In this document: positions 8,394 to 17,766 of the stretch, piece by piece
How positions within the stretch are numbered: the stretch's first letter is position 1
Layout: each line of letters begins with the position of its first letter
Assembly (NCBI RefSeq): GCF_002993325.1
Contig: NZ_PVNO01000024.1
Span: forward strand, 186,001-250,000
DNA: 64,000 nucleotides
Origin: Alteromonas gracilis
Lineage (GTDB): Bacteria; Pseudomonadota; Gammaproteobacteria; Enterobacterales; Alteromonadaceae
Direction: 5' to 3'
Program-made: the position numbers and the translations under genes
Notes under the pieces: generated by a model
What the model was told of the DNA's origin: nothing
The model's input: the letters and a program-made list of their open reading frames with translations, nothing else
Database searches by the model: none

Positions 8394-10118
8394 ATGGCCG
8401 CGGTCAAGACAGGGTTATCAAGGAAGCTCTTAACCAGAGTATTGTCAGTATATTTCTCACTGACGCTGCTTGTTACGGTAGGTCAGATTTTTACAGAGTA
8501 CCTCAGCACCAAAAACCATGTGGAAAGCGAGCTGCAGACGTTGAAAAATACGTTTTCGTCTAGCCTTACTCGTGCTTTGTGGGAACTAAATCATGATCAA
8601 GTCCGTGCCATCTCAGAAGGTTTGATGTCGCTGCCTATTGTTGAAGGCCTTCAAGTCCGTGGCGAAAATGGCAATTACATTGCCGAGTACGGTCTTCGTG
8701 CTAAGCGCTCACCAGCCCCTGTAGACCGCGAAATTATTGAAGACCACTCTGGCGGTGTTTTTAGTTTCAGTTTTCCTTTGGTGTTCAAATTTTCAGGGCG
8801 AGAGTCAACCGTAGGCGACGTAACCCTGTATTCAAGCTTCGACACGATTTTTAGTCGTATCGAAGTTGGGGTCTTCTTTCTTATCGGCAACGCAATTGTG
8901 AAGACCACCTTCCTAGTTTTTCTATTCATGACCGCGTTTCGGACCATGCTTTCAGAGCCTCTGCAAACTATTACTGAGCAGATGGAAAACTTTGATCCCC
9001 AACATCCTGAAGAGAGCAAACTCAGCATAAAACTAGAAGATGACAATGAGTTACTTCAGCTTAAAGAGTCCTACAATGGCGTCATTGACGACCTTATCGC
9101 TTCGAATAATAAATTAAACGAAGCGCAAAATGAGTTAACCCTTGCGAACAAAAAGTTGGATGACCAAAACCTCATTTTGGAACAAGAAGTCGCGAAAAAG
9201 ACCGCGTCTTTATCGCAAATAATGCTCGATCTCGAACAACAAAAGGACGAGCTGATAGCTCATCAGCGAGAGCTTCGGCAAGAAAACGAAAACCGCCAAT
9301 ACATTGAAGCTGAGCTAAGACAACGCAATAAGGAGTTAGCTGGCTCAATGGATACGCTAAAACATGCACAAGAGCAGCTGCTAGAGTCTGAGCGCATGGC
9401 ATCACTTGGTGGTCTTGTAGCTGGTATTGCACATGATGTAAATACGCCGCTTGGGGTCAGTGTCACCGCCGCTAGTTTTCTTCAAGAGAGACTTAATAAT
9501 TTAAAAACGGACTTTGAAGACAAAAGCCTCACCAGTAAAAATATGGCGAGTTTTATCGATGAGGCAGAACAAACAGCGCTATTATTACTGAATAATCTTG
9601 AGCGTGCCTCTGACCTCATTGCTAGCTTTAAGCAGGTTGCGGTAGACCAGACAAGCGAGACTGAACGAGAAATTAATTTAAATGACTATATCAACGAAAT
9701 CATTCAATCGCTGAAACCAAGCTTTAAACATACCGAATACCAAATCAATGTCTCTTGTCCACAAAACCTGGTGGTTACGTGCGCGCCGGGCGCTATTGCC
9801 CAAATCGTTACGAATATGGTTATGAACTCCATTACCCATGGCTTTGAAGGGCGGGCTAAGGGCTCCATTACCCTAGAGGTAAAAGAAGAAAATAATACGG
9901 TAAGTCTTTATTACAGCGACGACGGTAAAGGACTCAGTGAAGAAGAGTTGAGCAAACTCTTTGACGCTTTCTATACCACCAAACGAGGCAAAGGTGGCAG
10001 TGGTTTGGGCACGCACATCATGTATAACTTGGTAACACAGTCACTGAATGGGCAGATAGAAGCACAAAGCTCTATCGATAAAGGCTTAGAGTACTTCATT
10101 CGTTTTCCTAAAAACTAA
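8394..10118 (+). CDS. Orphan membrane sensor histidine kinase
   Basis: 574 residues: membrane segment near 15-35, a ~120-residue periplasmic sensor region, a second membrane segment near 160-180, a HAMP-like linker, a long Glu/Gln-rich coiled coil (about 215-335), then a HisKA-type dimerisation helix with the H-box GIAHDVNTPLG and an ATPase domain (NMVMNSITHGF, YYSDDGKGL, GKGGSGLGTHIMYN). It has no receiver domain and no adjacent response regulator in either direction, so its partner is encoded elsewhere. It is divergent from phoB across 245 bases, but nothing ties it to phosphate. An AGGGG site lies upstream of the ATG, a little far away. Confidence 0.85.
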   Translation: MAAVKTGLSRKLLTRVLSVYFSLTLLVTVGQIFTEYLSTKNHVESELQTLKNTFSSSLTRALWELNHDQVRAISEGLMSLPIVEGLQVRGENGNYIAEYGLRAKRSPAPVDREIIEDHSGGVFSFSFPLVFKFSGRESTVGDVTLYSSFDTIFSRIEVGVFFLIGNAIVKTTFLVFLFMTAFRTMLSEPLQTITEQMENFDPQHPEESKLSIKLEDDNELLQLKESYNGVIDDLIASNNKLNEAQNELTLANKKLDDQNLILEQEVAKKTASLSQIMLDLEQQKDELIAHQRELRQENENRQYIEAELRQRNKELAGSMDTLKHAQEQLLESERMASLGGLVAGIAHDVNTPLGVSVTAASFLQERLNNLKTDFEDKSLTSKNMASFIDEAEQTALLLLNNLERASDLIASFKQVAVDQTSETEREINLNDYINEIIQSLKPSFKHTEYQINVSCPQNLVVTCAPGAIAQIVTNMVMNSITHGFEGRAKGSITLEVKEENNTVSLYYSDDGKGLSEEELSKLFDAFYTTKRGKGGSGLGTHIMYNLVTQSLNGQIEAQSSIDKGLEYFIRFPKN

Positions 10119-10260
10119 TATCACACCCCTGTAATGTTTGCCTCACCATAAGCGCGTAGCATACGCGCTTTTATTCTTGTAAGCGTCTTTTATTCAATTG
10201 CACAGCTCGGTCTACATTGGTACGCTTGCGCCCTATTTCTATCAAGAGAATGCTTACATT

Positions 10261-11172
10261 ATGTGGTTTAAAAACGTAAAAGCCTATCAAATTACTCAGC
10301 CGCTATCGCTAGACGAGGGCGATTTAGAGCGCGCCCTTAACGAGCATGCTTTCAGACCGTGCGGCAGCCAAGATTTGGCAACCATGGGGTTTGCTTCCCC
10401 GTTTTCTCAAGCTGGAAAGCAAGGCACTATGTTTCATGTTGTTCAACAGCGTTTTTGGATAACACTAAAGAAACAAGAAAAAATTCTTCCTTCGGCTGTA
10501 GTAAATGCTGAACTTGACGAAATGACAGCTAAGATCGAAATGGAAACCGGCTCGCCAGTTGGCAAAAAAGCCAAAGCCGATCTTAAGCAAGAAATTCAGA
10601 CCCGCTTGCTGCCTCAGGCCTTTACAAAAAATACCTATACTCACGGCTTTATATCACTTGCCGACAATTTGGTAGTGGTTGATGCGTCTTCAGATGGGAA
10701 AGCCGAGGCCTTTTTGGCAATGGTAAGAAAGGCTATAGGTTCACTACCCGTGGTGCCGTTTACGCGCAGAAGCCTTCAAAGCGAACTTACCCACTGGGTT
10801 ACTGAGTCAACGCCAGAAGGCGTAGGCCTGCTTGAAGAAGCTGAACTTAAATCAACCGATGACACTGGCAGCGTTATACGTTGTAAGAATCAGCCGCTAG
10901 ACAGTGAAGAAATCAGTATTCATCTAGATGCAGGTAAACTGGTTCAAAAAGTCGCATTTGAATATGCAGAAACGCTAACCGCTATTATTTGTGAAGACGG
11001 TGCCATTAAGCGCATTAAATTTACAGACCGTATTAAAGAAGAGACTGACGACGTACCTAAAGATCAGGTTGAGGCCCGCCTTGACGCAGAGTTCGCGCTA
11101 ATGTCAGCGGAAATTTGTACGCTGCTGAACTTTCTTCGTGGCGCACTTAATCTTAACGACGACAGTTTGTAA
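10261..11172 (+). CDS. rdgC: Recombination-associated protein RdgC
   Basis: 303 residues from the ATG at 10261, the same length as E. coli RdgC; an upstream in-frame start would add 21 unrelated residues. The N-terminus MWFKNVKAYQ matches the family start (LWFKNL in E. coli). RdgC is a ring-shaped, non-specific double-stranded-DNA-binding protein of the nucleoid that limits RecA-mediated recombination. It is a single-gene unit. The downstream 11191-11212 segment forms a 6-bp GGGGTA/TACCCC stem without a U-tract. Confidence 0.93.
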   Translation: MWFKNVKAYQITQPLSLDEGDLERALNEHAFRPCGSQDLATMGFASPFSQAGKQGTMFHVVQQRFWITLKKQEKILPSAVVNAELDEMTAKIEMETGSPVGKKAKADLKQEIQTRLLPQAFTKNTYTHGFISLADNLVVVDASSDGKAEAFLAMVRKAIGSLPVVPFTRRSLQSELTHWVTESTPEGVGLLEEAELKSTDDTGSVIRCKNQPLDSEEISIHLDAGKLVQKVAFEYAETLTAIICEDGAIKRIKFTDRIKEETDDVPKDQVEARLDAEFALMSAEICTLLNFLRGALNLNDDSL

Positions 11173-11326
11173 AACTTTTCGGATAGTCGTGGGGTAACGT
11201 CAACGATACCCCATCGCTATCATAGCGCCTGATTATTATTACCGGGGTAATCAGGCCATTCGGCGGTATTATCTACACCACGTTTTTATTAATGTGTGGT
11301 GCATTGGCGAACACTATAACGTCGTT

Positions 11327-11890
11327 TCAATGTGGATAGTGAATTACCACAATAAAACGGGTTTCCCCTTCCTCGTCTCGATAACCGTGAGGCTGATCTG
11401 CTCGCAATATACATTGCTCTTGTGCCTTATATTCCTGCCACTGACCACCTTGCAACACACCTAACTTTCCTTGTAAAACGTGAATATGTTCGGTGACCCC
11501 TATTTGGTGAGCCGAAGAATGCTGTTCATGAGAGTTCTTTAAACAAAGCTCGAACATTTCAAACTGTGTCGCAGCGTTAAATGGAAATAAGGTTTTAATG
11601 GTTACGTTTATGTCGTTAGCGAACTTATGCTCGGCATGTTGAGAGGAAAGTTCAACGTCGTCATCAGATAAGAAAGAAGAAAACGAACACTCAAGGCCTG
11701 TGGCTATCTTCCACAGCGTTGCAATGGTAGGACTCGACTCCCCCCTCTCTATTTGCCCTAGCATGGCTTTAGATACCCCGGTCAACTGCGCTGTTTTATC
11801 AAGGGAAAGCCCCCGCGCTTTGCGAACCGATTGCAGGTGCTGGGAAATACTTTTCGAAATAGCAGAAGGCGGCGTATTCGCTTTTGTCAT
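11327..11890 (-). CDS. XRE-family regulator with C-terminal cupin (SutR/YdcN-like)
   Basis: 187 residues. The N-terminal helix-turn-helix (about 15-70) includes TGVSKAMLGQIERGESSPTI, nearly the same as E. coli SutR (YdcN). The C-terminal half is a small cupin (about 105-185; GVTEHIHVLQGKLGVL) likely to bind a small effector. It is divergent from a benE-like transporter gene, the same pairing as ydcN-ydcO in E. coli. Two near-identical palindromes in the shared intergenic region are its most likely operators. By position it should control both itself and the transporter; the effector is unknown. Confidence 0.88.
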   Translation of the reverse strand: MTKANTPPSAISKSISQHLQSVRKARGLSLDKTAQLTGVSKAMLGQIERGESSPTIATLWKIATGLECSFSSFLSDDDVELSSQHAEHKFANDINVTIKTLFPFNAATQFEMFELCLKNSHEQHSSAHQIGVTEHIHVLQGKLGVLQGGQWQEYKAQEQCILRADQPHGYRDEEGETRFIVVIHYPH

Positions 11891-11933
11891 CTGATCAGAG
11901 CCTTTTATTTTTCGCAGATGCTACCAAAGCACT

Positions 11934-11951
11934 TGTGCGCTATAACGCACA
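11934..11951. promoter_or_regulatory. Operator palindrome 1 (sutR-like/benE intergenic)
   Basis: TGTGCGCTATAACGCACA is an 18-bp palindrome with a single mismatch. It shares 17 of 18 bases with the second copy 35 bp away, center to center. Its place between the divergent regulator and transporter genes makes it a likely binding site for the XRE-cupin protein. Confidence 0.7.
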
Positions 11952-11968
11952 GGTGTTATGTTACACTA

Positions 11969-11986
11969 TGTGCGCTATAGCGCACA
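11969..11986. promoter_or_regulatory. Operator palindrome 2 (perfect)
   Basis: TGTGCGCTATAGCGCACA is a perfect 18-bp palindrome. With operator 1 it gives about 3.3 helical turns between centers, so cooperative or looping binding is possible. It lies 107 bases before the benE-like ATG. Confidence 0.7.
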
Positions 11987-12092
11987 GTTAGATAAGATAG
12001 CATACTTTAACGATAAAAAATTCGATAAACATAGTGAGTCTGTTTTTATCGCTCAATCCATTTAGGGTCGACGTTCTAGCACGGGTATTTTC

Positions 12093-13298
12093 ATGAGTAA
12101 ATGGAAGTTAAGCCATATCAGCGCGGGGCTTACCGCCGTTACGGTAGGTTATAGCAGTTCTGTTGTTATCATCATTGATGTAGCGCGCAAAGCCGGCGCC
12201 AGTGACGATATGGTAGTAAGCTGGTTACTCGCACTTGGGTTAGGTATGGGCATTACCTGCATTCTGTTTTCATGGCTCTCCAAACTGCCCGTTGTTACCG
12301 CATGGTCTACACCTGGCGCGGCTTTTCTATTAACCAGTATTGGTGACTACCGATTAAGTGAAGCCATTGGTGCATTTGTTATATGCGCTTTACTTTCTCT
12401 TGTCACCGCGCAAAGCCGCAGTCTGCTGAAACAGATAAGTCGAATTCCTCCTGCAATTTCTTCTGCACTTTTGGCTGGTATTCTCTTACCTATATGTTTA
12501 GCGATATTCAGTGATGTTAATGAAGCGCCGTATTTAGTCGCGTTGTTTATCGCGGCCTACCTCGTTGGGAGCCGTTTATTTCCCCGCTATCTAATGCTGT
12601 TACTACTGGTTATGTCGGTGGGTATTAGTGTGTTTATGGGCAGTTCACACGGCGTTATATCGTTACCGGGCGACGCATCGATGTTTTCACCAGAAATGGC
12701 ATCGAATTTTACATTACCGGCGCCTATTTGGGTTACACCTAGCTTCTCTTTCAGTGCGGCTATTGGGTTAGCCTTTCCTCTTTTTCTCATCACTACACTT
12801 TCCCAAAACTTACCAGGCATTGCTATTCATCACGCTCATGGATACACGCCCGACCACAAGCCAATTTTATCAGGTATTGCCATTGTGCAAGCACTATTGG
12901 CGCCTTTCGGTGGGTTTACTTTTAACCTGGCAGCCATTACCGCAGCGCTGTGTATGGGCGAGCAAGCTGATAGCGAAAAGTCGCAACGCTACAGAGCTGC
13001 CATAGCAGCCGGCGTGGCGTACTTATTTATGGGGCTGTTAGCGTCTGTGGTCGTGGCGTTATTTGTCAGTATGCCCAGTATTATCATTCACCTTCTTGCC
13101 GGACTCGCATTGCTGGCCACACTCCAAAGCGCCGTGGCGCGGGCTATGGAAGTTGAACATCACAGAGCACCTGCAATGCTTACCATGCTTTGTACGGCGT
13201 CAGGTTTCAGTTTATTTTCCATGACCTCTGCGGTCTGGGGGTTAGGTTTAGGTTTACTACTTCTTTATATTCAGAAAACGCCAGAACACCGACGTTAA
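12093..13298 (+). CDS. BenE-family (YdcO-like) membrane transporter
   Basis: 401 residues, almost entirely hydrophobic, with about 11-12 membrane segments. The family is benzoate:H+ symporters; motifs seen include AWSTPGAAFL near the N-terminus and AFGGFTFNLAAITAALCMG near residue 275. It is the divergent partner of the SutR-like regulator. E. coli YdcO has the same arrangement and no proven benzoate role, so the substrate here should be left open. The ribosome site (ACGGGTA) is weak. A bidirectional terminator follows. Confidence 0.85.
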   Translation: MSKWKLSHISAGLTAVTVGYSSSVVIIIDVARKAGASDDMVVSWLLALGLGMGITCILFSWLSKLPVVTAWSTPGAAFLLTSIGDYRLSEAIGAFVICALLSLVTAQSRSLLKQISRIPPAISSALLAGILLPICLAIFSDVNEAPYLVALFIAAYLVGSRLFPRYLMLLLLVMSVGISVFMGSSHGVISLPGDASMFSPEMASNFTLPAPIWVTPSFSFSAAIGLAFPLFLITTLSQNLPGIAIHHAHGYTPDHKPILSGIAIVQALLAPFGGFTFNLAAITAALCMGEQADSEKSQRYRAAIAAGVAYLFMGLLASVVVALFVSMPSIIIHLLAGLALLATLQSAVARAMEVEHHRAPAMLTMLCTASGFSLFSMTSAVWGLGLGLLLLYIQKTPEHRR

Positions 13299-13312
13299 CT
13301 GAGATAGACAAA

Positions 13313-13341
13313 AAAGCCGATAACTCAACGCTATCGGCTTT
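13313..13341. terminator. Bidirectional intrinsic terminator
   Basis: AAAGCCGATA and TATCGGCTTT form a 10-bp perfect stem with a 9-base loop. The minus-strand side ends in six T, serving the HDOD gene; the plus-strand tail is short (TTTC), serving the transporter gene. Confidence 0.8.
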
Positions 13342-13410
13342 CACATATTGACCACTAATGCTCGTCTACATTGGATAACGCGCTTAGTTCCCTCCTCTAG
13401 ACAGCCTACG

Positions 13411-14247
13411 TTAGAGGAAGATTTGCTTGGCAGCGCTACTTAGCTCTTCAAACTCGTCTGAGTGAAGCTCACCCATATCTTCTACCACACCACGCTGAAT
13501 GGCTAGGTTTAAAATCGCGTCTTTTTGACTACCAGCAGCACCTGATACAGCAGCGCCAACACGAACAAAGTCGATATAACCTAACTCGTCAGGAATGTAG
13601 CTCAAGTCTTTCCAATTTTTTGCAACATTGACAAAGCTTTCACCGAAGCCCCACTTCTCCATAATATTGGCGCCGATCCGGCCCGCTAACTTGTCAATTG
13701 CCACCTCAAGAAATGAAGGGTTTGCGAATACCTCTGGATGACGCTCTGCTTCTGTTAAGATAGGAAGTACACCAATGTTGTGCACAAGCGCGGCTAACGT
13801 CATCGTATCCATGCTCATTTCACGCTTTTTAGTTCGAGCAATATAAAGCTGCAGTACCGCCATTGAGCTAGCAACAATATTCACCGTACTTGCCCACTCT
13901 TTTTGTAGATAGCGCGCAACTACGTCGTTTTTAGACACAAACAACTGTTCCATTGCTAGCGCCGTGGAAATATTCTTTATCTGACGCAGCCCAATGCGCG
14001 TCACCGCTTGACTAACGGAGTTAACTTTAACACTACGCCCCATATAAGCGCTGTTCGCGATCTTAATCATTCTTGCACTAAGTGATGGATCTTGACCGAT
14101 AACATCACCCATCGCATTAAGGTTAATATCAGGATCATCAGCCGCTTTACGAATTTTCAGCGCGATGGCGGGAAGTGTAGGAAGTACAAGCGTATCATTA
14201 TTAATTTTTTCAACCAAAATGGTTGAGAGCGCGTTCTGTGTAGACAT
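13411..14247 (-). CDS. HDOD domain protein
   Basis: 278 residues from the ATG at 14247, which has an AAGGG site nine bases upstream; the frame is open a further 14 codons. The HDOD domain spans about residues 14-215, starting with LPTLPAIALKIRKAADDP and GQDPSLSARMIKIANSA. HDOD proteins are HD-GYP-like folds without the full metal-binding set; they act as scaffolds in signalling, and the output here is unknown. There is no attached kinase, GGDEF or EAL domain. It is a single-gene unit, divergent from the M49-like lipoprotein gene. Confidence 0.85.
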   Translation of the reverse strand: MSTQNALSTILVEKINNDTLVLPTLPAIALKIRKAADDPDINLNAMGDVIGQDPSLSARMIKIANSAYMGRSVKVNSVSQAVTRIGLRQIKNISTALAMEQLFVSKNDVVARYLQKEWASTVNIVASSMAVLQLYIARTKKREMSMDTMTLAALVHNIGVLPILTEAERHPEVFANPSFLEVAIDKLAGRIGANIMEKWGFGESFVNVAKNWKDLSYIPDELGYIDFVRVGAAVSGAAGSQKDAILNLAIQRGVVEDMGELHSDEFEELSSAAKQIFL

Positions 14248-14655
14248 ATTTCTACCCTTAGGAAGTTCCAAATAGCCTTTAAAAGGCAATAAGTTACATT
14301 ACTGATTAATCAATGACTGCGACAATTCACGGCGTTACAGATTAATTGTTGAACGTTGCATTCCCTGCGTCTACTCGTGTAAACCCAAATGTGACACGTG
14401 AAAATACAAACTGTTTATTGTTTTTCTTTGATGTTTCTAACACCATACTATAGTAGCTCTTCGGTTTCGACCATCTAAAAATAGAAAACGTGACAGCGAA
14501 ATTTTCGCGAATACCTAGGGCTTAATCAAAGTATAGACAACAAGCGGCAGAGCACTATCAAATTCACGCAATTTTTTTTCATACTTTTGTATTAAATCAA
14601 AAGCATAGCTATAGTGTGCTACCTACCCAACGACAGAACAAACGGTAATATTAAT
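14248..14655. other. Divergent promoter region, HDOD gene / M49-like gene
   Basis: This 408-base stretch has no credible gene. It holds a sigma-70-type promoter for the plus-strand gene (listed separately) and A/T-rich sequence. A near-palindrome GCCTTTAAAAGGC lies at about 14275-14287, upstream of the HDOD start; its role is unclear. Confidence 0.5.
14587..14615 (+). promoter_or_regulatory. Sigma-70-type promoter for the M49-like lipoprotein
   Basis: TTGTAT at 14587-14592 and TATAGT at 14610-14615 are separated by 17 bases. Transcription would start near 14622, giving a leader of about 34 bases before the ATG at 14656. Confidence 0.55.
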
Positions 14656-16344
14656 ATGAAAAAAGTACTTTCACGCTACTCCCCTATTGCAGCCGCAGTA
14701 GCTGGACTATTCATACTTTCAGCTTGCAGCAAGAGCGCCGACACAACGCAAGCTAGCTCACCTGATACTGATAACCAGCAAATATTGTTAGTTGATGAGT
14801 CACGCCTGTCTATTTATCACGGTGTAGATCTGACGAGTGATTTATCTCACCTAAGCGATAATCAACGTGAAATGCTCTCTCTGTTAATCGATGCATCGAA
14901 AATCATGGATGATTTATTTTGGAAGCAAGCTTTCTTCGAAGATAAAGATGCCTTTCTCTCTTCAATAAGCGACGAAAAAGTTCGTCATTTTGCCGCCATA
15001 AACTATGGCCCATGGGACCGGTTAAACGGCGATACGCCGTTTATTAGCGGCTATGAAGATAAAGCACTTGGCGCCGAATTTTACCCTCACGACATGGATA
15101 AAGCCGAGTTTGCTACGGCAAACTTTAAAGACAAACAGGGTCTTTACTCCATGATTAAGCGCGATGAAGCAGGCAAACTTTATTCAGTGCCTTACTCTGA
15201 AGCATTTAAAAGCGAATTAATGAAAGCTTCTGATCTTCTCAAAAAAGCGTCCACACTTGCTGAAGACGAGAGCTTTAAGCAATACTTACAACTGCGTTCA
15301 GAGGCCTTACTATCAAACGACTACCTCGCCTCTGATATGGCATGGATGGATATGAAAACCAATCCGGTTGAATTGGTTATCGGCCCTATCGAAAGCTATG
15401 AAGATCAGTTGTTTGGTTATCGCGCAGCCTTTGAAGCATACGTGCTAATTAAAGACCTCGCTTGGAGTGACAAGCTCGCTAAATATGCAGCCTTCTTACC
15501 TGAGTTACAGCAAGGGCTTCCGGTTGCTGAGGCGTACAAAGCTGAAATGCCGGGTTCTGATGCCGACCTTAATGCTTATGACGTTATTTATTATGCTGGG
15601 CACTCTAATGCAGGCAGCAAAACCATTGCAATCAATTTACCAAATGATGAACGTGTTCAGCTAGAAAAAGGCACCCGTCGCCTTCAGCTTAAAAACGCTA
15701 TGCGCGCAAAATTCGACACTATTCTTGTGCCTATTGCAGACACGTTAATCGTACCCGAGCAGCGAAAACATATTACCTTCGACGCCTTTTTTGCGAATAC
15801 CATGTTCCACGAGGTAGCACATGGCCTTGGTATTAAAAATACATTGGATGGTGCGAGTACCGTACGCGGCGCATTAAAAGAGCATGCTTCAGCCCTTGAA
15901 GAAGGCAAAGCAGACATTCTAGGTTTGTATATGGTGCAAAGCCTCCTTGAAAAAGGTGAAATCACAGAAGGTTCGTTGGAAGATTACTATGTCACCTTTA
16001 TGGCGGGTATCTTCCGCTCAGTACGTTTCGGCGCAAGCTCTGCTCATGGTAAAGCGAACATGATCCGCTTCAACTTCTTTGCCCAACAAGGCGCGTTTGA
16101 AAAAACAGAAGACGGTCTTTATCGCGTGAATATGGAAAAGATGGGTGCCGCTGTTGAAGCATTATCTGAACTTATTCTTACATTGCAGGGTGACGGGGAT
16201 TACGATGGCGTAGCGAAACTGGTTGAAACCATGGGCGTTATCAAACCCGACCTTGCATCTGATTTAGCACGTCTAGAAGCGGCAAGTATTCCTGTTGATA
16301 TTCACTTCAACCAAGGTAAGAAAATACTGGGCCTTGCTGATTAA
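14656..16344 (+). CDS. M49-like zinc peptidase lipoprotein
   Basis: 562 residues beginning with a lipoprotein signal (MKKVLSRYSPIAAAVAGLFILSAC), so probably anchored in the cell envelope. The metal site is HEVAHG at about residues 385-390, followed by EEGKAD at about 415-420. This pair resembles the M49 (dipeptidyl-peptidase III) arrangement of a His-Glu motif plus a downstream EExxAD/E motif, but with HExxH instead of the longer HExxGH of classic DPP III; plant Nudix-fused M49 proteins look similar. The upstream in-frame GTG at 14614 overlaps the promoter and is not used. It is a single-gene unit. A peptidase on short peptides is likely; the substrate is not known. Confidence 0.75.
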   Translation: MKKVLSRYSPIAAAVAGLFILSACSKSADTTQASSPDTDNQQILLVDESRLSIYHGVDLTSDLSHLSDNQREMLSLLIDASKIMDDLFWKQAFFEDKDAFLSSISDEKVRHFAAINYGPWDRLNGDTPFISGYEDKALGAEFYPHDMDKAEFATANFKDKQGLYSMIKRDEAGKLYSVPYSEAFKSELMKASDLLKKASTLAEDESFKQYLQLRSEALLSNDYLASDMAWMDMKTNPVELVIGPIESYEDQLFGYRAAFEAYVLIKDLAWSDKLAKYAAFLPELQQGLPVAEAYKAEMPGSDADLNAYDVIYYAGHSNAGSKTIAINLPNDERVQLEKGTRRLQLKNAMRAKFDTILVPIADTLIVPEQRKHITFDAFFANTMFHEVAHGLGIKNTLDGASTVRGALKEHASALEEGKADILGLYMVQSLLEKGEITEGSLEDYYVTFMAGIFRSVRFGASSAHGKANMIRFNFFAQQGAFEKTEDGLYRVNMEKMGAAVEALSELILTLQGDGDYDGVAKLVETMGVIKPDLASDLARLEAASIPVDIHFNQGKKILGLAD

Positions 16345-16384
16345 TCTCGGGGAAAGGTAAAAGATTAAGCAAAAAATATAACAA

Positions 16385-16416
16385 AAAGGCCGCCCTTAAA
16401 CGCAAGTGCGGCCTTT
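16385..16416. terminator. Bidirectional terminator between M49-like gene and hinT
   Basis: AAAGGCCGC and GCGGCCTTT form a 9-bp perfect stem in a longer imperfect hairpin between two convergent genes. A run of A on the left gives a T-tract for the minus strand. Confidence 0.75.
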
Positions 16417-16442
16417 ACTAAATCCTACTTGCGGCACCTTGA

Positions 16443-16814
16443 TTACTCTACGTGGCGCTTCATATTCTCCGAGTATGGAGGCCAGCCAAGTGGTTTACCC
16501 GCTAGCACATGTAAATGAATATGGTACACAGTCTGTCCGCCATACTCATTGCAGTTCATAACCGTACGATAACCCTGATCGGCAAAGCCCTGCTCTTTCG
16601 CGATTTTAGCGGCAACGAAAGATAAATGGCCCACCACTACCCGGTCTTCCTCAGCAATATCGTTCACCGTCGCAATCTGCTTTTTCGGTATAACGAGAAA
16701 ATGAGTCGGAGCTTGAGGGTTAATATCTTTAAACGCCAGCGCAAGTTCGTCTTCGTATAAAATATCAGCTGGAATTTCTTTGTTGATAATCTTATCAAAA
16801 ATAGTTTCTGCCAT
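16443..16814 (-). CDS. hinT: HIT-family nucleoside phosphoramidase HinT
   Basis: 123 residues, the normal size of HinT. The HIT signature HIHLHVLAG with its three catalytic-site His residues is near residues 100-108, and the N-terminal segment [19 protein letters not shown] is typical. HinT hydrolyses purine nucleoside phosphoramidates and acyl-adenylates in the cytoplasm. A single gene, convergent with the upstream lipoprotein gene. Confidence 0.95.
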   Translation of the reverse strand: MAETIFDKIINKEIPADILYEDELALAFKDINPQAPTHFLVIPKKQIATVNDIAEEDRVVVGHLSFVAAKIAKEQGFADQGYRTVMNCNEYGGQTVYHIHLHVLAGKPLGWPPYSENMKRHVE

Positions 16815-16957
16815 ATCTCACTTCCTTATTCCATATTAATTATGGCGCGTTTCATTCACGCCTGTAATTTTTCAATATTGTCTAAACAGTGACGTTCGAT
16901 GCACATCGAATTAATACTCATTAACCCCGAACTCGCCGCTTTGCTAATGGCTCGTTG

Positions 16958-17758
16958 CTACGCGAACACAAACCATAGCAACACAGCGCCTAACGCCAAA
17001 CGATAAATAACGAAAGGCAGCATACCAATGCGGGATATCCAGCTTAGAAACAAATAAATACACAGGTAGGCGCTCACAAAAGAAAACGCTGCGCCGTATA
17101 GCAGCGCATACCAGTCAACCGCTTCGTTTGCATTAAGTAAGTCGAGCGTAGCTAAAAGTCCCGCTCCTAAAATAACCGGAATTGATAATAAGAAAGAAAA
17201 ACGAGCGCAGGCTTCTCGCTTTAACCCTAACATCAAGCCTGCGGTCATGGTAATACCTGAACGAGATGTCCCCGGAATTAACGCTAAGACTTGTGCTAAA
17301 CCAATATAGACAGCTTGTTTTAGTGTTAAACCATCAAGCTCTTTTTCTCGTTTAGCAGTGGCATCCGCATACCAAAGTAATAAGCCAAAGATAATAGTAG
17401 TGCCAGCTATCACCAAAGCCGTACGTGCATTATCTTCAATCCAACCTTTCATTAAGAAGCCAATGATAACAGCAGGAATGGTCGCAACGATGACGTACCA
17501 TGCTAACTTGCTGTCTGTAGATTGCTGCTTGCTAAAACCTTGCGTTACCCAAGCCACCGTCATTTGCCCTATCTCTTGGCGAAAATAAATCATGACAGCA
17601 AGTAGACTTCCTACGTGCACAGCAACATCGAAGGCCAAGCCTTGGCTTACCCATCCGAAGAGTTCCGCGGGTAAAAGTAAATGCCCAGAGCTACTAATAG
17701 GAAGAAACTCAGTCACGCCCTGAATAATTGCTAAAATAATAATTTCGAAAAGTGTCAT
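16958..17758 (-). CDS. uppP: Undecaprenyl-diphosphatase UppP (BacA)
   Basis: 266 residues with about eight membrane segments. The family motifs are clear: GVTEFLPISSSGHLLLP at the N-terminus (catalytic Glu and Ser) and PGTSRSGITM near residue 165. It dephosphorylates undecaprenyl diphosphate to recycle the lipid carrier for peptidoglycan and other polymers. The ATG at 17758 is nine bases past folK; an in-frame TTG at 17776 would overlap folK and is less likely. It is the last gene of folB-folK-uppP. Confidence 0.95.
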   Translation of the reverse strand: MTLFEIIILAIIQGVTEFLPISSSGHLLLPAELFGWVSQGLAFDVAVHVGSLLAVMIYFRQEIGQMTVAWVTQGFSKQQSTDSKLAWYVIVATIPAVIIGFLMKGWIEDNARTALVIAGTTIIFGLLLWYADATAKREKELDGLTLKQAVYIGLAQVLALIPGTSRSGITMTAGLMLGLKREACARFSFLLSIPVILGAGLLATLDLLNANEAVDWYALLYGAAFSFVSAYLCIYLFLSWISRIGMLPFVIYRLALGAVLLWFVFA

Positions 17759-17766
17759 TCCTTTGC

